From Flavobacterium sp. (GTDB lineage: Bacteria; Bacteroidota; Bacteroidia; Flavobacteriales; Flavobacteriaceae): 10,460 bases of DNA. Position numbers and translations under genes: made by a program. Of this stretch, positions 1-7,062 are shown one piece after another. The stretch lies in assembly GCA_004296145.1 (NCBI GenBank), contig SEBM01000094.1, positions 1-10,460 of the forward strand, given 5' to 3'. The notes under the pieces are model-generated. The model worked only from the letters and a program-made list of their open reading frames with translations. It was not told the DNA's origin and did not search any database. Position 1 is the stretch's first letter. Each line of letters begins with the position of its first letter.

Positions 1-204
1 ATGTTACGTGTTTTTAAAATTTTAGAAAATGAAAATATATTAGTTTTTATTCATGGAAATGAATTTAGAAGATTATAAACATTTTTAAAATAAACTGGCA
101 TTAATTTTGAAATAAAAATACTACTAAATAAACCTTGGTTGTTTTTATGAAAAATTTCCTTTTTCTATCCTTTTTTACATTCATATAACGATAAATAATA
201 AACA

Positions 205-891
205 ATGAAACTAATACCTTATTATTTAATCTTTTTTTTCTGCAGTAAAGCATTTGCTCAATTTGCCGTTATAGCAGATCAGGACGGATATGTAAACATT
301 AGAAATGAAGCACAAATTGACAGCAAAATCTCTGACACATTACACAATGGATTTGTCGTTTATGGTTTTGAGCCTAAGAATAATTGGGTAGCCGTTGATT
401 ATACAAAAAACGATATTGCTTTACAGGGTTATGTATACAAGGACAGAATAAAGTATTTGTCAGAGTTTACGAAGGTATCTCCAAATAAACCAACTGCAAC
501 CAAAGTTATTTTTCATAAAGACAGTTTGAGCATCTATATTGAAAGTAAAGTATTTGATTCACGAAAAGCAAAATTTACTTATTTAAAAGAAAACAAAGAC
601 ATAATCGAAAAAATTAACGGAAAGAAATTTTGGGGTACAGATGGCGGTATGCCAAAAACAGTATATAAGTCAATTAAAATAACCAAGGGTCAAAAGAAAA
701 TTGATCTTCCGGTAAATACTTTCGATGATTTATTTGAACCTAACTTTTTCTTCTCTCATATATATTATAATGAAAAGGATGATGTTCTGTATATAATGTC
801 CAGTAATAGCGATGGCGCGGGTGCTTATGAAGTCGTTTGGATTATTGAAAAAGGAAAATACAGGGAACGCAAAATCGCCTGTCAGTTTTAA
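205..891 (+). CDS. Exported SH3-domain-like hypothetical protein (228 aa)
   Basis: Residues 1-18 form a signal peptide: short basic start, Phe/Ile/Leu-rich core, AFA cleavage site before Gln19. The mature protein should therefore leave the cytoplasm. Residues about 28-85 look like a bacterial SH3 (SH3b/SH3_3) fold: the N-I-R-N start at 31-34, a central hydrophobic turn, N-N-W at 59-61 and G-Y-V at 75-77 are the usual landmarks. Such domains generally bind peptidoglycan or peptides. Residues about 100-228 are a second, unrecognised region ending in a run of beta-like segments, with an N-S-D-G-A-G-A-Y motif near 200-207. No catalytic motif is visible. The ATG at 205 is chosen because it begins the signal peptide. 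It stands alone, with no close partner; I saw no convincing promoter or terminator. Role unknown; cell-envelope location is the firmest statement. Confidence 0.8.
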   Translation: MKLIPYYLIFFFCSKAFAQFAVIADQDGYVNIRNEAQIDSKISDTLHNGFVVYGFEPKNNWVAVDYTKNDIALQGYVYKDRIKYLSEFTKVSPNKPTATKVIFHKDSLSIYIESKVFDSRKAKFTYLKENKDIIEKINGKKFWGTDGGMPKTVYKSIKITKGQKKIDLPVNTFDDLFEPNFFFSHIYYNEKDDVLYIMSSNSDGAGAYEVVWIIEKGKYRERKIACQF

Positions 892-1044
892 TTTTTTTAA
901 GCACTTTCTTATCTATAACTTCATATATTTTTATTAGGTAATAATTTAGGCAATTGGGATTTTAAGTAATTCTATTTCATCCAAATTTGAATATTAATAT
1001 TACATTTACCCTGTGCTCTATTATTAAAACTAATTAAGAAAATT

Positions 1045-1608
1045 ATGGAATTAAATGATTTCAAAAAGAATTTCAATACTGAGATTACTAATGAATTAGC
1101 TTTGTTTTTTGAAATAAATGACGAACTCGGATTTGAGAATTATTCTCAGGGTTTCGGATTATACAGAGATGATAAATCAGGAATTGCGACCTGGTCTGAA
1201 GACAAGAATTTTCTGGACCGGTTAATGCCTTTTGCACAAGCAAATGGTTCGGGTTCGATGTATGTGTTATGGGATGATGGCAAAAACAAATCACTTAATG
1301 AAATGCCTGTAGTAGTTTTTGGTGATGAAGGCGGTTATCATATTATTGCCAAAAATATCTTTGAACTAATGCAGCTGCTTACTTTTGACTCTGAAATTAG
1401 CGTTGATCATGAAGATGTTTATTTCTATAAAGATGAAGATGATTATGAAGAAAGTGAAGGTCTGCCGGAATATAAAAACTGGCTAAAAGAAAATTTTAAC
1501 CTGAATTCTGTAGAAGACGAAGATACTACCGCAATTATTGAAGCTGCACAGGAAGAATACAAAGAAGATTTTGATCAATGGGTTTCTCAATATTATTCAG
1601 AAGAGTAA
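1045..1608 (+). CDS. SMI1/KNR4 (SUKH)-like acidic protein (187 aa)
   Basis: This is a soluble, strongly acidic protein with no signal peptide or membrane segment. The middle resembles the SMI1/KNR4 (SUKH) fold: a G-S-G-S-x-Y-x-L-W segment at 68-76, then M-P-V-V-V-F-G-D-E-G at 87-96 and a helix I-A-K-N-I-F-E-L-M-Q-L-L at 101-112, the usual order of strand, conserved Gly/Glu turn and closing helix. Residues 120-187 are Asp/Glu-rich (D-E-D-D-Y-E-E-S-E near 130-138) and probably helical at the end. Many SUKH proteins are immunity proteins against polymorphic toxins, but no toxin gene lies beside this one, so an immunity role is not supported here; a stand-alone housekeeping or orphan immunity protein is equally possible. 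The start at 1045 follows an A-rich leader. Family assignment is moderate, function unknown. Confidence 0.75.
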   Translation: MELNDFKKNFNTEITNELALFFEINDELGFENYSQGFGLYRDDKSGIATWSEDKNFLDRLMPFAQANGSGSMYVLWDDGKNKSLNEMPVVVFGDEGGYHIIAKNIFELMQLLTFDSEISVDHEDVYFYKDEDDYEESEGLPEYKNWLKENFNLNSVEDEDTTAIIEAAQEEYKEDFDQWVSQYYSEE

Positions 1609-1662
1609 TTTCAATTCGAAAACATTAACAAAACTGTAAGAATTAGGTATTACAAATCCTGT

Positions 1663-1670
1663 TATATTTG
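1663..1670 (+). promoter_or_regulatory. -7 promoter box TATATTTG
   Basis: TATATTTG matches the Bacteroidota -7 consensus TAnnTTTG exactly and lies 39 bases before the ATG at 1710. No clear TTG -33 box sits at the usual distance, so the promoter may be moderate or rely on another element. The box overlaps a possible TTG start at 1668, which argues that translation starts downstream at 1710. Confidence 0.55.
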
Positions 1671-1709
1671 ATTCATCAAAATAAATCTTCAACCCAAAAA
1701 ACAAACAAA

Positions 1710-1892
1710 ATGACAAAAGTAATTACAGTACTGACTATTGCTTTATTTTCTATCGGTGTAAGTGCTCAGGAAACTAAACCTGCTGCGAAGAAAGAAGCAA
1801 CATCAAAAACAACAAAAGCAAAATGCAAAGCGGAAGGAAAAACTTGCGACATGTCTAAAAAAGACGGCAAAAAATGTTGTGCGAAAAAGTAA
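1710..1892 (+). CDS. Small exported Lys/Cys-rich peptide (60 aa)
   Basis: The product starts MTKVITVLTIALFSIGVSAQ: a classic short signal peptide with likely cleavage between Ala19 and Gln20. The mature part is only about 41 residues. It begins with a Lys/Ala/Thr-rich linker (21-38) and ends with a cysteine cluster: Cys39, Cys46, Cys56 and Cys57, spaced C-x6-C-x9-C-C and embedded in lysines. The four cysteines could form two disulfides or bind a metal ion, but neither is shown. The longer frame starting at TTG 1668 is rejected because it would begin inside the promoter box and put a hydrophilic stretch before the signal peptide. The gene is monocistronic: its own -7 box lies upstream and a strong hairpin terminator begins 19 bases after the stop. 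The family is not recognised. Confidence 0.8.
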   Translation: MTKVITVLTIALFSIGVSAQETKPAAKKEATSKTTKAKCKAEGKTCDMSKKDGKKCCAKK

Positions 1893-1910
1893 TCATTTCA
1901 AAATATCATA

Positions 1911-1941
1911 AAAAAAGCTTCAGTTTCCTGAAGCTTTTTTT
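1911..1941. terminator. Bidirectional intrinsic terminator
   Basis: GCTTCAG (1917-1923), loop TTTC, CTGAAGC (1928-1934), flanked by an A-run on the left and a T-run on the right that extend the pairing. It lies between the stop of the small exported peptide gene (+) and the stop of the large glycan enzyme gene (-), so it can end transcripts from both sides. Confidence 0.9.
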
Positions 1942-1962
1942 TATCTGTAAATTATTAAAACG

Positions 1963-4900
1963 TCATTTAACCGTCGCTACGTTTCCTGTTCTGGTTAGTA
2001 CTCCCCAACTTTGGCTTTCTCCTTTTATAGCTCTTCTCAAAGCTCTGAACAAAATAATATACATTAATTGTCTGTACACAAATCGTTGTGGAATTAACCA
2101 TATTAATTTGGTCAGTTTTTCTTTTTCAAAAATGAAAGCGATAACGCTGACCAGCATATCGACAAGCATAAAAGCGATATAATAAATTAAAATTTTATGC
2201 AAACTATCTGGATCGTTATGATTCCAGATTAAACTTATAATAAGAACCAAATCTGCTAATGGCGCAAAAATTGGCAATACAATCTGAAAAAGTAAAACAT
2301 TCGGCAAAGCCACCATTCCTAATCCTTTGTATCTTGGGTTAAAACAAGCATCTCTGTTTTTCCAGAATGCCTGCATGATTCCGTAACTCCAGCGAAAACG
2401 CTGTTTCATGAATTCTTTCAGGCTTTCAGGAGCTTCGGTTACGGCAACTGCTTCTATACAATTTATAATTTTGTAATCGTTTCTTAAAATCCTGATTGTC
2501 AAATCGCAATCTTCTGCAAGTGTATCTGTGGTAAATCCTCCAGCTTCTTCGATAGCTGTTTTCTTAAAAGCACCAATAGCTCCGGGGACAACCGTTATTC
2601 CGTTTATTAAATCAAAAGCTCTTCTGTCAAAGTTTTGTGCGGTTGTATATTCAATACTTTGCCATTTGGTAAGCATGGTGTTTTCGTTCCCTACTTTTAC
2701 ATTTCCGGCAATGGCCCCAATTTCCTGATTGTCTTTTAACTGAATGGTAAAACCTTTCATTAATTGCGAAATCGCGTCTGTTTTTAATTGTGTATCAGCA
2801 TCGATACAAACAACATAATCGTTTTGAGTCAGTTTGATTCCGTAATTTAATGCGGAGGCTTTTCCTCCATTGGGTTTTGTGTGCACATTTACTTTTGGAT
2901 TGTCTTTAAAAGCTTCATTGATCATTTCAAAAGTTTTGTCTTTAGAACCATCGTCTACAAAAACGATATCAAAATCGGGATAATCCTGACAGAGTAAATT
3001 TTCGATTGTTTTTACGGCATTTATTTCTTCATTATATGCAGGTACTATAATGCTTACTTTCGGGTTTCCTCCTGTCTTTTTATAAACAGGCGGATATTTA
3101 TGATCCTGCCATCTTTTTATAAATGCCATAATCGCCATTAATGCAATTCGCAGAAATCCAAGAAAAATAGCGACCCAGAATGTGGCTGTAATAAAATGCC
3201 CAAACCAATATCCGAGATCAAAAATAATATTATCCATTGTTACATAAGGACCTTTTGCCTCGGGCATAATCTCATTTTTGGTTTTACCAAGTAAGTGAGA
3301 AACCGTTGTAAACTGAATATTTCTGTCTTTAAAATATTTAATAATCCGCGGAAGCGCCTCTACAGTTGCCTGCCTGTTGCCGCCCGCATCGTGGAGCAAA
3401 ATAATTCCTTTATCAGGATTTGCTTCATATTGTTGTATGGTTCTGATATAAATACTATCGGCACTTACGCCTTTTTCCCAATCATTAGGGTCAATACTTT
3501 CTCCTACCGTATAATAATTTTGAGCTTTACTTAAAGCAATTGGTTTGAGTTCGGCTTCTGTGGTTGGTTCTGCATCTGCATTATAAGGTGCTCTAAAAAG
3601 TACTGTACTTCTTCCGGTAACGGCCTCGATTAATAATCGCGTCGTTTCCATTTCTGCCGAAGCTCTGTCGGGACTTACCAATGCTATATTTGGATGTGTA
3701 AAAGTGTGATTCCCTATTTCGTGTCCTTCTTTGTAAATTCTTTGCAGTAAAGGAATATTGCTTTGTCCCTGAATACCGATTACAAAAAATACTGCGGGTA
3801 CTTTTTCTCTTTTTAATATATCTAAAATCTGAGGCGTATAAGTAGGATCTGGTCCGTCATCAAAAGTTAAAATAACTTGTTTATGTACATTCCCAAATTT
3901 ACTGATAACGTATTTGGTTGGTAACTGAACATATTTTTGCTCTGTGATAATGTCTTCATCATTATTGATTTCCAATTCTATTTTTCCGGGTGCAGGATCG
4001 GCGATAACATTTAATATTTCGCCATCGCCAATGTAGGCAGGACTTTCGATTCGGGTGTTTACACGTTGCAGAATTTTAAAATCAAAAGGTTTTTTATCAA
4101 TACTTTCGTCGGTTAAACTTCGCTGATAATAACTCCAGAGTCTTTGATCTTCGCTTCCTAATCTCCACAAAGCAGTTCCGGCAAGACCGTATTCGTCACT
4201 AAATCGTATGGTATTAAAATTGGTTGCTGCATCTTCAAAATTAATTTCATGCTTTTTACCATTACTGTCTGTATATTTAAAAGAGTTGCTGTAACTGTTG
4301 TTATCAAATTTTATTACTGCATTGTGTTGTTTTGCAATAGCAATTGCCTGGTCATAAGTTATTGTTTCGCCTTCTTCTTTTTCCTGCCAGTCATAACCGT
4401 AACCCGCAAAACAAAGTATTATTTTTTCAGACGGAATTTCTTTGGCGGTTTTGTCAACAATTCTTTCAATCCATTTCTGGCTGCTTACATCTCCCGGAAT
4501 ACTTTGTGCATAATGCTCATCATATGCCATTAAAAACATATAATCATTGTATTTTGAGAGTGCTTTTACATTAAAATCGTCATCGCCTGCCATAATATCC
4601 TGCGTCACTAAAAGGCCAAGAGGCTTTAGTTTTTCATATAATTCTTTTTGAAAAGCGATTATAGGCTCATCGCTGTTTTCTTTAAATTCTTCAAAATCAA
4701 TATTAATTCCTTGAAATTTATATTGTATCAGTGTTTTTGCAATATCATTAATCAGTCTTTCTCTTTTGGCATTATCATGAAGAATACGATGAATAAGATC
4801 ACCATCAAATTCGCCCTCGCCCAAAGATTCGTTTATATTATTGATTAACGGAAGTATTTTTACTTTCCCTTTTCGCATTACTTTTAATGCTGCTGTATCT

Positions 4901-5355
4901 ATTTCTGTTCGCAGCAAATCGGTTTTTGGATCTATAAAAAACCATTCCGGAACTACCACATTGAGTTTATCTATATTTTTTTGCAATGAAAATAAACTTT
5001 GCGGATCCCAATCTACATAAAATGCAGCTCGTATCTCGGTAGCAGTTTTAGGAATAACAGGTTGTTTTTGAAGTTTCTGAACTTTCTTTTTTGCACGCAG
5101 GAAATAATCAAATCCCTGAAATTTCTTTAATTCCTCTGCACTTAAATCTTTTGGAACTGTTGGATTTTCCAGACTATGTCCTGTCCGTGCACTATTGGCC
5201 AAAAGAGGCAATGCAGGTTTTAATCCTCTTTTTAAAGTGATAAAAAAAATCGGAATCATTAAAATAAGAACAAACAAAAGCAGTCGGCTTGACCACTGAA
5301 AAGTTTTCCAGCGTTTTTGTGTTGTTGTTTGAAATATTTGCTTTTTACCATCCAT
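1963..5355 (-). CDS. Trifunctional GH18-like / NodB deacetylase / GT2 glycosyltransferase membrane protein (1130 aa)
   Basis: One polypeptide carries three carbohydrate-active domains. TM helix about 23-40. GH18-like domain about 107-415: Q-G-I-N-I-D-F-E at 215-222 aligns with the D-G-x-D-x-D-x-E signature, keeping Asp220 and catalytic Glu222; M-A-Y-D at 276-279 and Trp397 are further family landmarks. NodB/CE4 domain about 490-690: T-F-D-D-G-P 497-502, metal-binding H-T-F-T-H 550-554, R-A-P-Y 588-591, D-W 625-626, L-L-H-D 653-656. Long TM about 718-746. GT2 domain about 765-1000: V-P-A-Y-N-E 771-776, D-D-G-S 801-804, D-A-D 852-854, E-D 948-949 and Q-R-F-R-W 985-989, the set of processive synthases such as PgaC or hyaluronan synthase. 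TM helices about 1014-1041 and 1054-1076. Positive charges place the GT2 domain in the cytoplasm and the other two domains outside. Likely makes and edits an aminosugar polymer; the substrate is inferred. Confidence 0.93.
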   Translation of the reverse strand: MDGKKQIFQTTTQKRWKTFQWSSRLLLFVLILMIPIFFITLKRGLKPALPLLANSARTGHSLENPTVPKDLSAEELKKFQGFDYFLRAKKKVQKLQKQPVIPKTATEIRAAFYVDWDPQSLFSLQKNIDKLNVVVPEWFFIDPKTDLLRTEIDTAALKVMRKGKVKILPLINNINESLGEGEFDGDLIHRILHDNAKRERLINDIAKTLIQYKFQGINIDFEEFKENSDEPIIAFQKELYEKLKPLGLLVTQDIMAGDDDFNVKALSKYNDYMFLMAYDEHYAQSIPGDVSSQKWIERIVDKTAKEIPSEKIILCFAGYGYDWQEKEEGETITYDQAIAIAKQHNAVIKFDNNSYSNSFKYTDSNGKKHEINFEDAATNFNTIRFSDEYGLAGTALWRLGSEDQRLWSYYQRSLTDESIDKKPFDFKILQRVNTRIESPAYIGDGEILNVIADPAPGKIELEINNDEDIITEQKYVQLPTKYVISKFGNVHKQVILTFDDGPDPTYTPQILDILKREKVPAVFFVIGIQGQSNIPLLQRIYKEGHEIGNHTFTHPNIALVSPDRASAEMETTRLLIEAVTGRSTVLFRAPYNADAEPTTEAELKPIALSKAQNYYTVGESIDPNDWEKGVSADSIYIRTIQQYEANPDKGIILLHDAGGNRQATVEALPRIIKYFKDRNIQFTTVSHLLGKTKNEIMPEAKGPYVTMDNIIFDLGYWFGHFITATFWVAIFLGFLRIALMAIMAFIKRWQDHKYPPVYKKTGGNPKVSIIVPAYNEEINAVKTIENLLCQDYPDFDIVFVDDGSKDKTFEMINEAFKDNPKVNVHTKPNGGKASALNYGIKLTQNDYVVCIDADTQLKTDAISQLMKGFTIQLKDNQEIGAIAGNVKVGNENTMLTKWQSIEYTTAQNFDRRAFDLINGITVVPGAIGAFKKTAIEEAGGFTTDTLAEDCDLTIRILRNDYKIINCIEAVAVTEAPESLKEFMKQRFRWSYGIMQAFWKNRDACFNPRYKGLGMVALPNVLLFQIVLPIFAPLADLVLIISLIWNHNDPDSLHKILIYYIAFMLVDMLVSVIAFIFEKEKLTKLIWLIPQRFVYRQLMYIILFRALRRAIKGESQSWGVLTRTGNVATVK

Positions 5356-5458
5356 ATATTCGTAAGTTTTTGAGATGAATATTATAAAGGAAGAAGAATC
5401 AAAAGTTTAACTTTCAAACTTTCAACAACTTCAATAAAATTCTATTTTTATTATTTGG

Positions 5459-5488
5459 CAAATATATTAAATCATATAATTCTTACAA
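5459..5488 (-). promoter_or_regulatory. Promoter TTG-N19-TATATTTG for the trifunctional glycan enzyme
   Basis: On the - strand, TTG (5488-5486) is followed after exactly 19 bases by TATATTTG (5466-5459), the arrangement described for Bacteroidota vegetative promoters. Transcription should start near 5450, leaving a 5' leader of roughly 95 bases before the ATG at 5355. It is the best-formed promoter in the window. Confidence 0.75.
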
Positions 5489-5598
5489 ATTAGAATTATA
5501 CACAATGTAAAACTACTATTGCTAAATGAAGATAGAATGAATTGAACAGGCAAAATGAAACTACAATAGTAATTGTTAAATAAATTTACAAAAGAAAA

Positions 5599-5627
5599 GA
5601 TCACAAAAACAAAACATGATCACAAAA
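5599..5627. repeat. Direct repeat GATCACAAAA x2
   Basis: Two identical 10-base copies (5599-5608 and 5618-5627) lie 19 bases apart, about two helical turns, upstream of the glycan enzyme promoter. They could be a paired regulator site or chance in A-rich DNA; no regulator can be named. Confidence 0.5.
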
Positions 5628-5663
5628 GTTACTGACTACCAAACCATTACTTAAATTTTAAAC

Positions 5664-5695
5664 AAAAAAAAGACCTGCAATACAGGTCTTTTTTG
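5664..5695 (-). terminator. Intrinsic terminator of the DUF4442 gene
   Basis: Stem AGACCTG (5671-5677) / CAGGTCT (5683-5689) with loop CAATA, bordered by A and T runs that lengthen the pairing. Read on the - strand it begins about 20 bases after the DUF4442 stop and ends in a run of seven U. It is symmetrical, so it would also stop + strand transcription. Confidence 0.9.
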
Positions 5696-5713
5696 ATTAT
5701 ATATTTTTGAAAA

Positions 5714-6166
5714 CTATTTAAGTCTTACGCTCCATTCAAAATCCATTTCAGAAACCTGAACACCATTTTCATCTGTTCCTATTGATTTCATCCAAAAGGT
5801 TTGTCCTTCGCCTGTTGCAATGGTTTGCTGAATGGCATCTGCAATTAAGTGCCCATCCTTGCAAACAAATGTTATTCTGCCTGTCGCTTTTTTGGTAAAG
5901 TTTCCTTTATTGTTGGCAACCAACATTGAGATTTTTCTGCCGCTTTCCTGAATTTGAGAAATTACCAACGCTCCGGTTGTTAATTCGGCAGCCATTGCCT
6001 GAACTGCAAAATACATAGAATTAAAAGGATTCTGATTGATCCAGCGATGTTTTACACTAACGACGCAACTGTCCTTGTCAATCGCTTTTACCCTAACACC
6101 ACAAATGTATGCCGATGGTAATTTGAATAATACAAATTTGTTGAGTTTGGAAACTGAAACTGCCAT
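5714..6166 (-). CDS. DUF4442 hot-dog-fold protein, thioesterase-like (150 aa)
   Basis: The sequence has the features of the DUF4442 family, which is related to the acyl-CoA thioesterase hot-dog superfamily: an amphipathic N-terminus, H-R-W-I-N-Q-N-P-F-N-S-M at 40-51 leading into the long central helix (52-68, with A-A-E-L-T-T-G at 59-65), then beta strands ending in F-E-W-S-V-R-L-K. The length is normal for the family. There is no signal peptide or membrane helix, so it is cytosolic. Substrate is unknown; hot-dog proteins usually act on acyl thioesters, but the catalytic residues of characterised thioesterases cannot be assigned here with confidence. It is a single gene, divergent from the DUF4870 gene, and ends at a strong terminator. 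The ATG at 6166 gives the usual family start; I saw no clear consensus promoter upstream. Confidence 0.85.
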   Translation of the reverse strand: MAVSVSKLNKFVLFKLPSAYICGVRVKAIDKDSCVVSVKHRWINQNPFNSMYFAVQAMAAELTTGALVISQIQESGRKISMLVANNKGNFTKKATGRITFVCKDGHLIADAIQQTIATGEGQTFWMKSIGTDENGVQVSEMDFEWSVRLK

Positions 6167-6300
6167 AGAATTTATTTTTTATGTAAAAATACAAAAAAAC
6201 TATGCACGCACAATAAATTCGGAATACTTTCATAAAACATCAATAAACATGAGCCTTTTCATTGATTTTCAAGCTATTTTTCATGTTAATTAAATTTTTA

Positions 6301-6326
6301 ATTTGTTAAAAATTTGTTAATATTTG
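6301..6326. repeat. Helically phased ATTTGTTAA direct repeats
   Basis: ATTTGTTAA occurs at 6301-6309 and 6312-6320, and the core ATTTG again at 6322-6326, so copies are spaced 11 and 10 bases, about one helical turn. They lie in the divergent region between the DUF4442 and DUF4870 genes, 35-60 bases before the -7 box of the latter. Possible regulator or UP-like binding site. Confidence 0.45.
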
Positions 6327-6360
6327 GTACTATGCAAAACAAGATACTGTCTTTTAGATA

Positions 6361-6368
6361 TATATTTG
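6361..6368 (+). promoter_or_regulatory. -7 promoter box TATATTTG for the DUF4870 gene
   Basis: Exact match to TAnnTTTG, 28 bases before the ATG at 6397. No TTG is found about 19 bases upstream; the nearest upstream signals are the phased ATTTG repeats at 6301-6326. Confidence 0.55.
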
Positions 6369-6396
6369 CATAAGAAATTACTATATACTTTTAATC

Positions 6397-6876
6397 ATGG
6401 AAACATCAACACCACTCATCATGGAAACAACATCAGAAAAGAACACTGCAACGTTCACGCACTTAAGCACTTTGTCTCAATATTTTATTCCTTTCGGAAA
6501 TTATATTTTTCCGATTTTAATCTGGTCAAGCTACAAAGACAAATCAGAATTTGTAAATCACCACGGAAAACAGGCATTGAATTTTCAATTGAGTTTATTG
6601 CTTTATACTTTGATTTTGGCTTTAATCGCAATTCCGATTTTTGTGATTGTAGTTCTTCAGAACATTCCGATGGAAGCTGTTTTTAACGACGAGAATTTCG
6701 TTATCAGAAATTTCAATTTTGAAGGAAACATTGGGTTATTAAGCGTTGGAGCAACGGCGGTTTTCCTTTTCGGATTGTTAAAAATTGTTGAATTCTTTTT
6801 AGTGATATATGCTGCTATAAAAACATCAAACGGGGAATATTATAAATACCCTATGACGATTCCTTTTATAAAGTAA
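6397..6876 (+). CDS. DUF4870 small membrane protein (159 aa)
   Basis: The protein matches the DUF4870 pattern: a T-H-L-S-x-L-S-Q-Y-F helix start at 21-30, G-N-Y-I-F-P-I-L-I-W at 34-43, then K-D-K-S-E-F-V-N-H-H-G-K-Q-A-L-N-F-Q at 47-64, the most typical motif of the family. Membrane helices are about 28-45, 62-89 and 113-140. The function of the family is not established. Two ATGs are possible: 6397 and 6421, eight codons later. The two starts sit in a 24-base partial duplication (TCATGGAAACA at 6395 and 6419); the family motif begins well after both, so the choice is open. It precedes the PadR-PspC operon in the same direction, separated by 186 bases that contain a structured RNA element, and may belong to the same functional locus. 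Confidence 0.88.
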   Translation: METSTPLIMETTSEKNTATFTHLSTLSQYFIPFGNYIFPILIWSSYKDKSEFVNHHGKQALNFQLSLLLYTLILALIAIPIFVIVVLQNIPMEAVFNDENFVIRNFNFEGNIGLLSVGATAVFLFGLLKIVEFFLVIYAAIKTSNGEYYKYPMTIPFIK

Positions 6877-6905
6877 TCCTTAAAAGTTAAGAGTTATAGG
6901 TTACC

Positions 6906-6987
6906 GGACTAGCCCTGATAGAAGTGGAAATCCTTTTGTGCCGGTGTTCGGCACAAAAGATTGGAACGGATAGCAGGAAACAGCTCC
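6906..6987 (+). ncRNA. Structured RNA element resembling Flavo-1 RNA
   Basis: A perfect 11-base-pair hairpin, CTTTTGTGCCG (6933-6943) / CGGCACAAAAG (6949-6959) with loop GTGTT, sits inside an outer helix: AGC (6911-6913) with GCT (6983-6985) and CCTG (6914-6917) with CAGG (6974-6977). The large internal loop is purine-rich and has GATAG on both sides (6917-6921 and 6969-6973). Unpaired-looking GATAGAAGTGGAAAT and TTGGAACGGATAGCAGG segments are, as I recall them, characteristic of a widely repeated flavobacterial intergenic RNA (Flavo-1 of comparative-genomics surveys). Its function is unknown. It lies 29 bases after the DUF4870 stop and about 75 bases before PadR. It lacks a long T-run after the hairpin, so it is not a simple terminator. 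The strand is inferred from the orientation of the motif. Confidence 0.62.
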
Positions 6988-6993
6988 AAAAAA

Positions 6994-7021
6994 ATCAATC
7001 ATCAATCAATCATCATCAATC
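6994..7021 (+). repeat. Short tandem repeat of ATCAATC type
   Basis: ATCAATC, ATCAATC, AATC, ATC, ATCAATC follow each other directly between the structured RNA element and the PadR start. This is simple-sequence DNA in the leader; copy number could vary among strains. Confidence 0.7.
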
Positions 7022-7062
7022 AAAAAACGAATTGTTCAATCTAAAAAAAACAAAATGAAATT

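Larger units (their letters stand above)
5356..5713. other. Gene-free gap of 358 bases
   Basis: The gap contains the - strand promoter of the glycan enzyme and the terminator of the DUF4442 gene. Between them (about 5500-5660) no open frame or RNA gene is seen. Two minor repeats occur there: a 10-base direct repeat GATCACAAAA at 5599-5608 and 5618-5627, and an 8-base inverted repeat TACTATTG (5514-5521) / CAATAGTA (5564-5571). Confidence 0.7.

Noticed and set aside
1..78. Open frame of 25 codons from the first base, beginning ATG and ending TAA at 76-78
   Set aside because: Very AT-rich and without recognisable protein features. It could be the tail of an upstream gene cut by the window edge, but nothing supports this beyond the open frame.
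1668..1709. TTG start at 1668 extending the small exported peptide by 14 residues
   Set aside because: The TTG is part of the -7 promoter box and the extension would put hydrophilic residues before the signal peptide; ATG 1710 is better.
1874..2182. + strand frame of 102 codons overlapping the end of the glycan enzyme gene
   Set aside because: It runs through the terminator hairpin and lies antisense to the well-supported GT2 C-terminus; its composition is that of a shadow frame.
6036..6293. + strand frame across the DUF4442 start and the divergent region
   Set aside because: Mostly antisense to the DUF4442 gene, with no protein family features.
6933..6959. 11-bp hairpin considered as a plain intrinsic terminator for the DUF4870 gene
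   Set aside because: No T-run follows the hairpin, and flanking sequences pair and resemble a larger structured RNA; termination may be incidental.
6994..7021. ATCAATC repeats considered as a CRISPR or regulator array
   Set aside because: Units are only 3-7 bases with no spacers; simple-sequence DNA is the better description.
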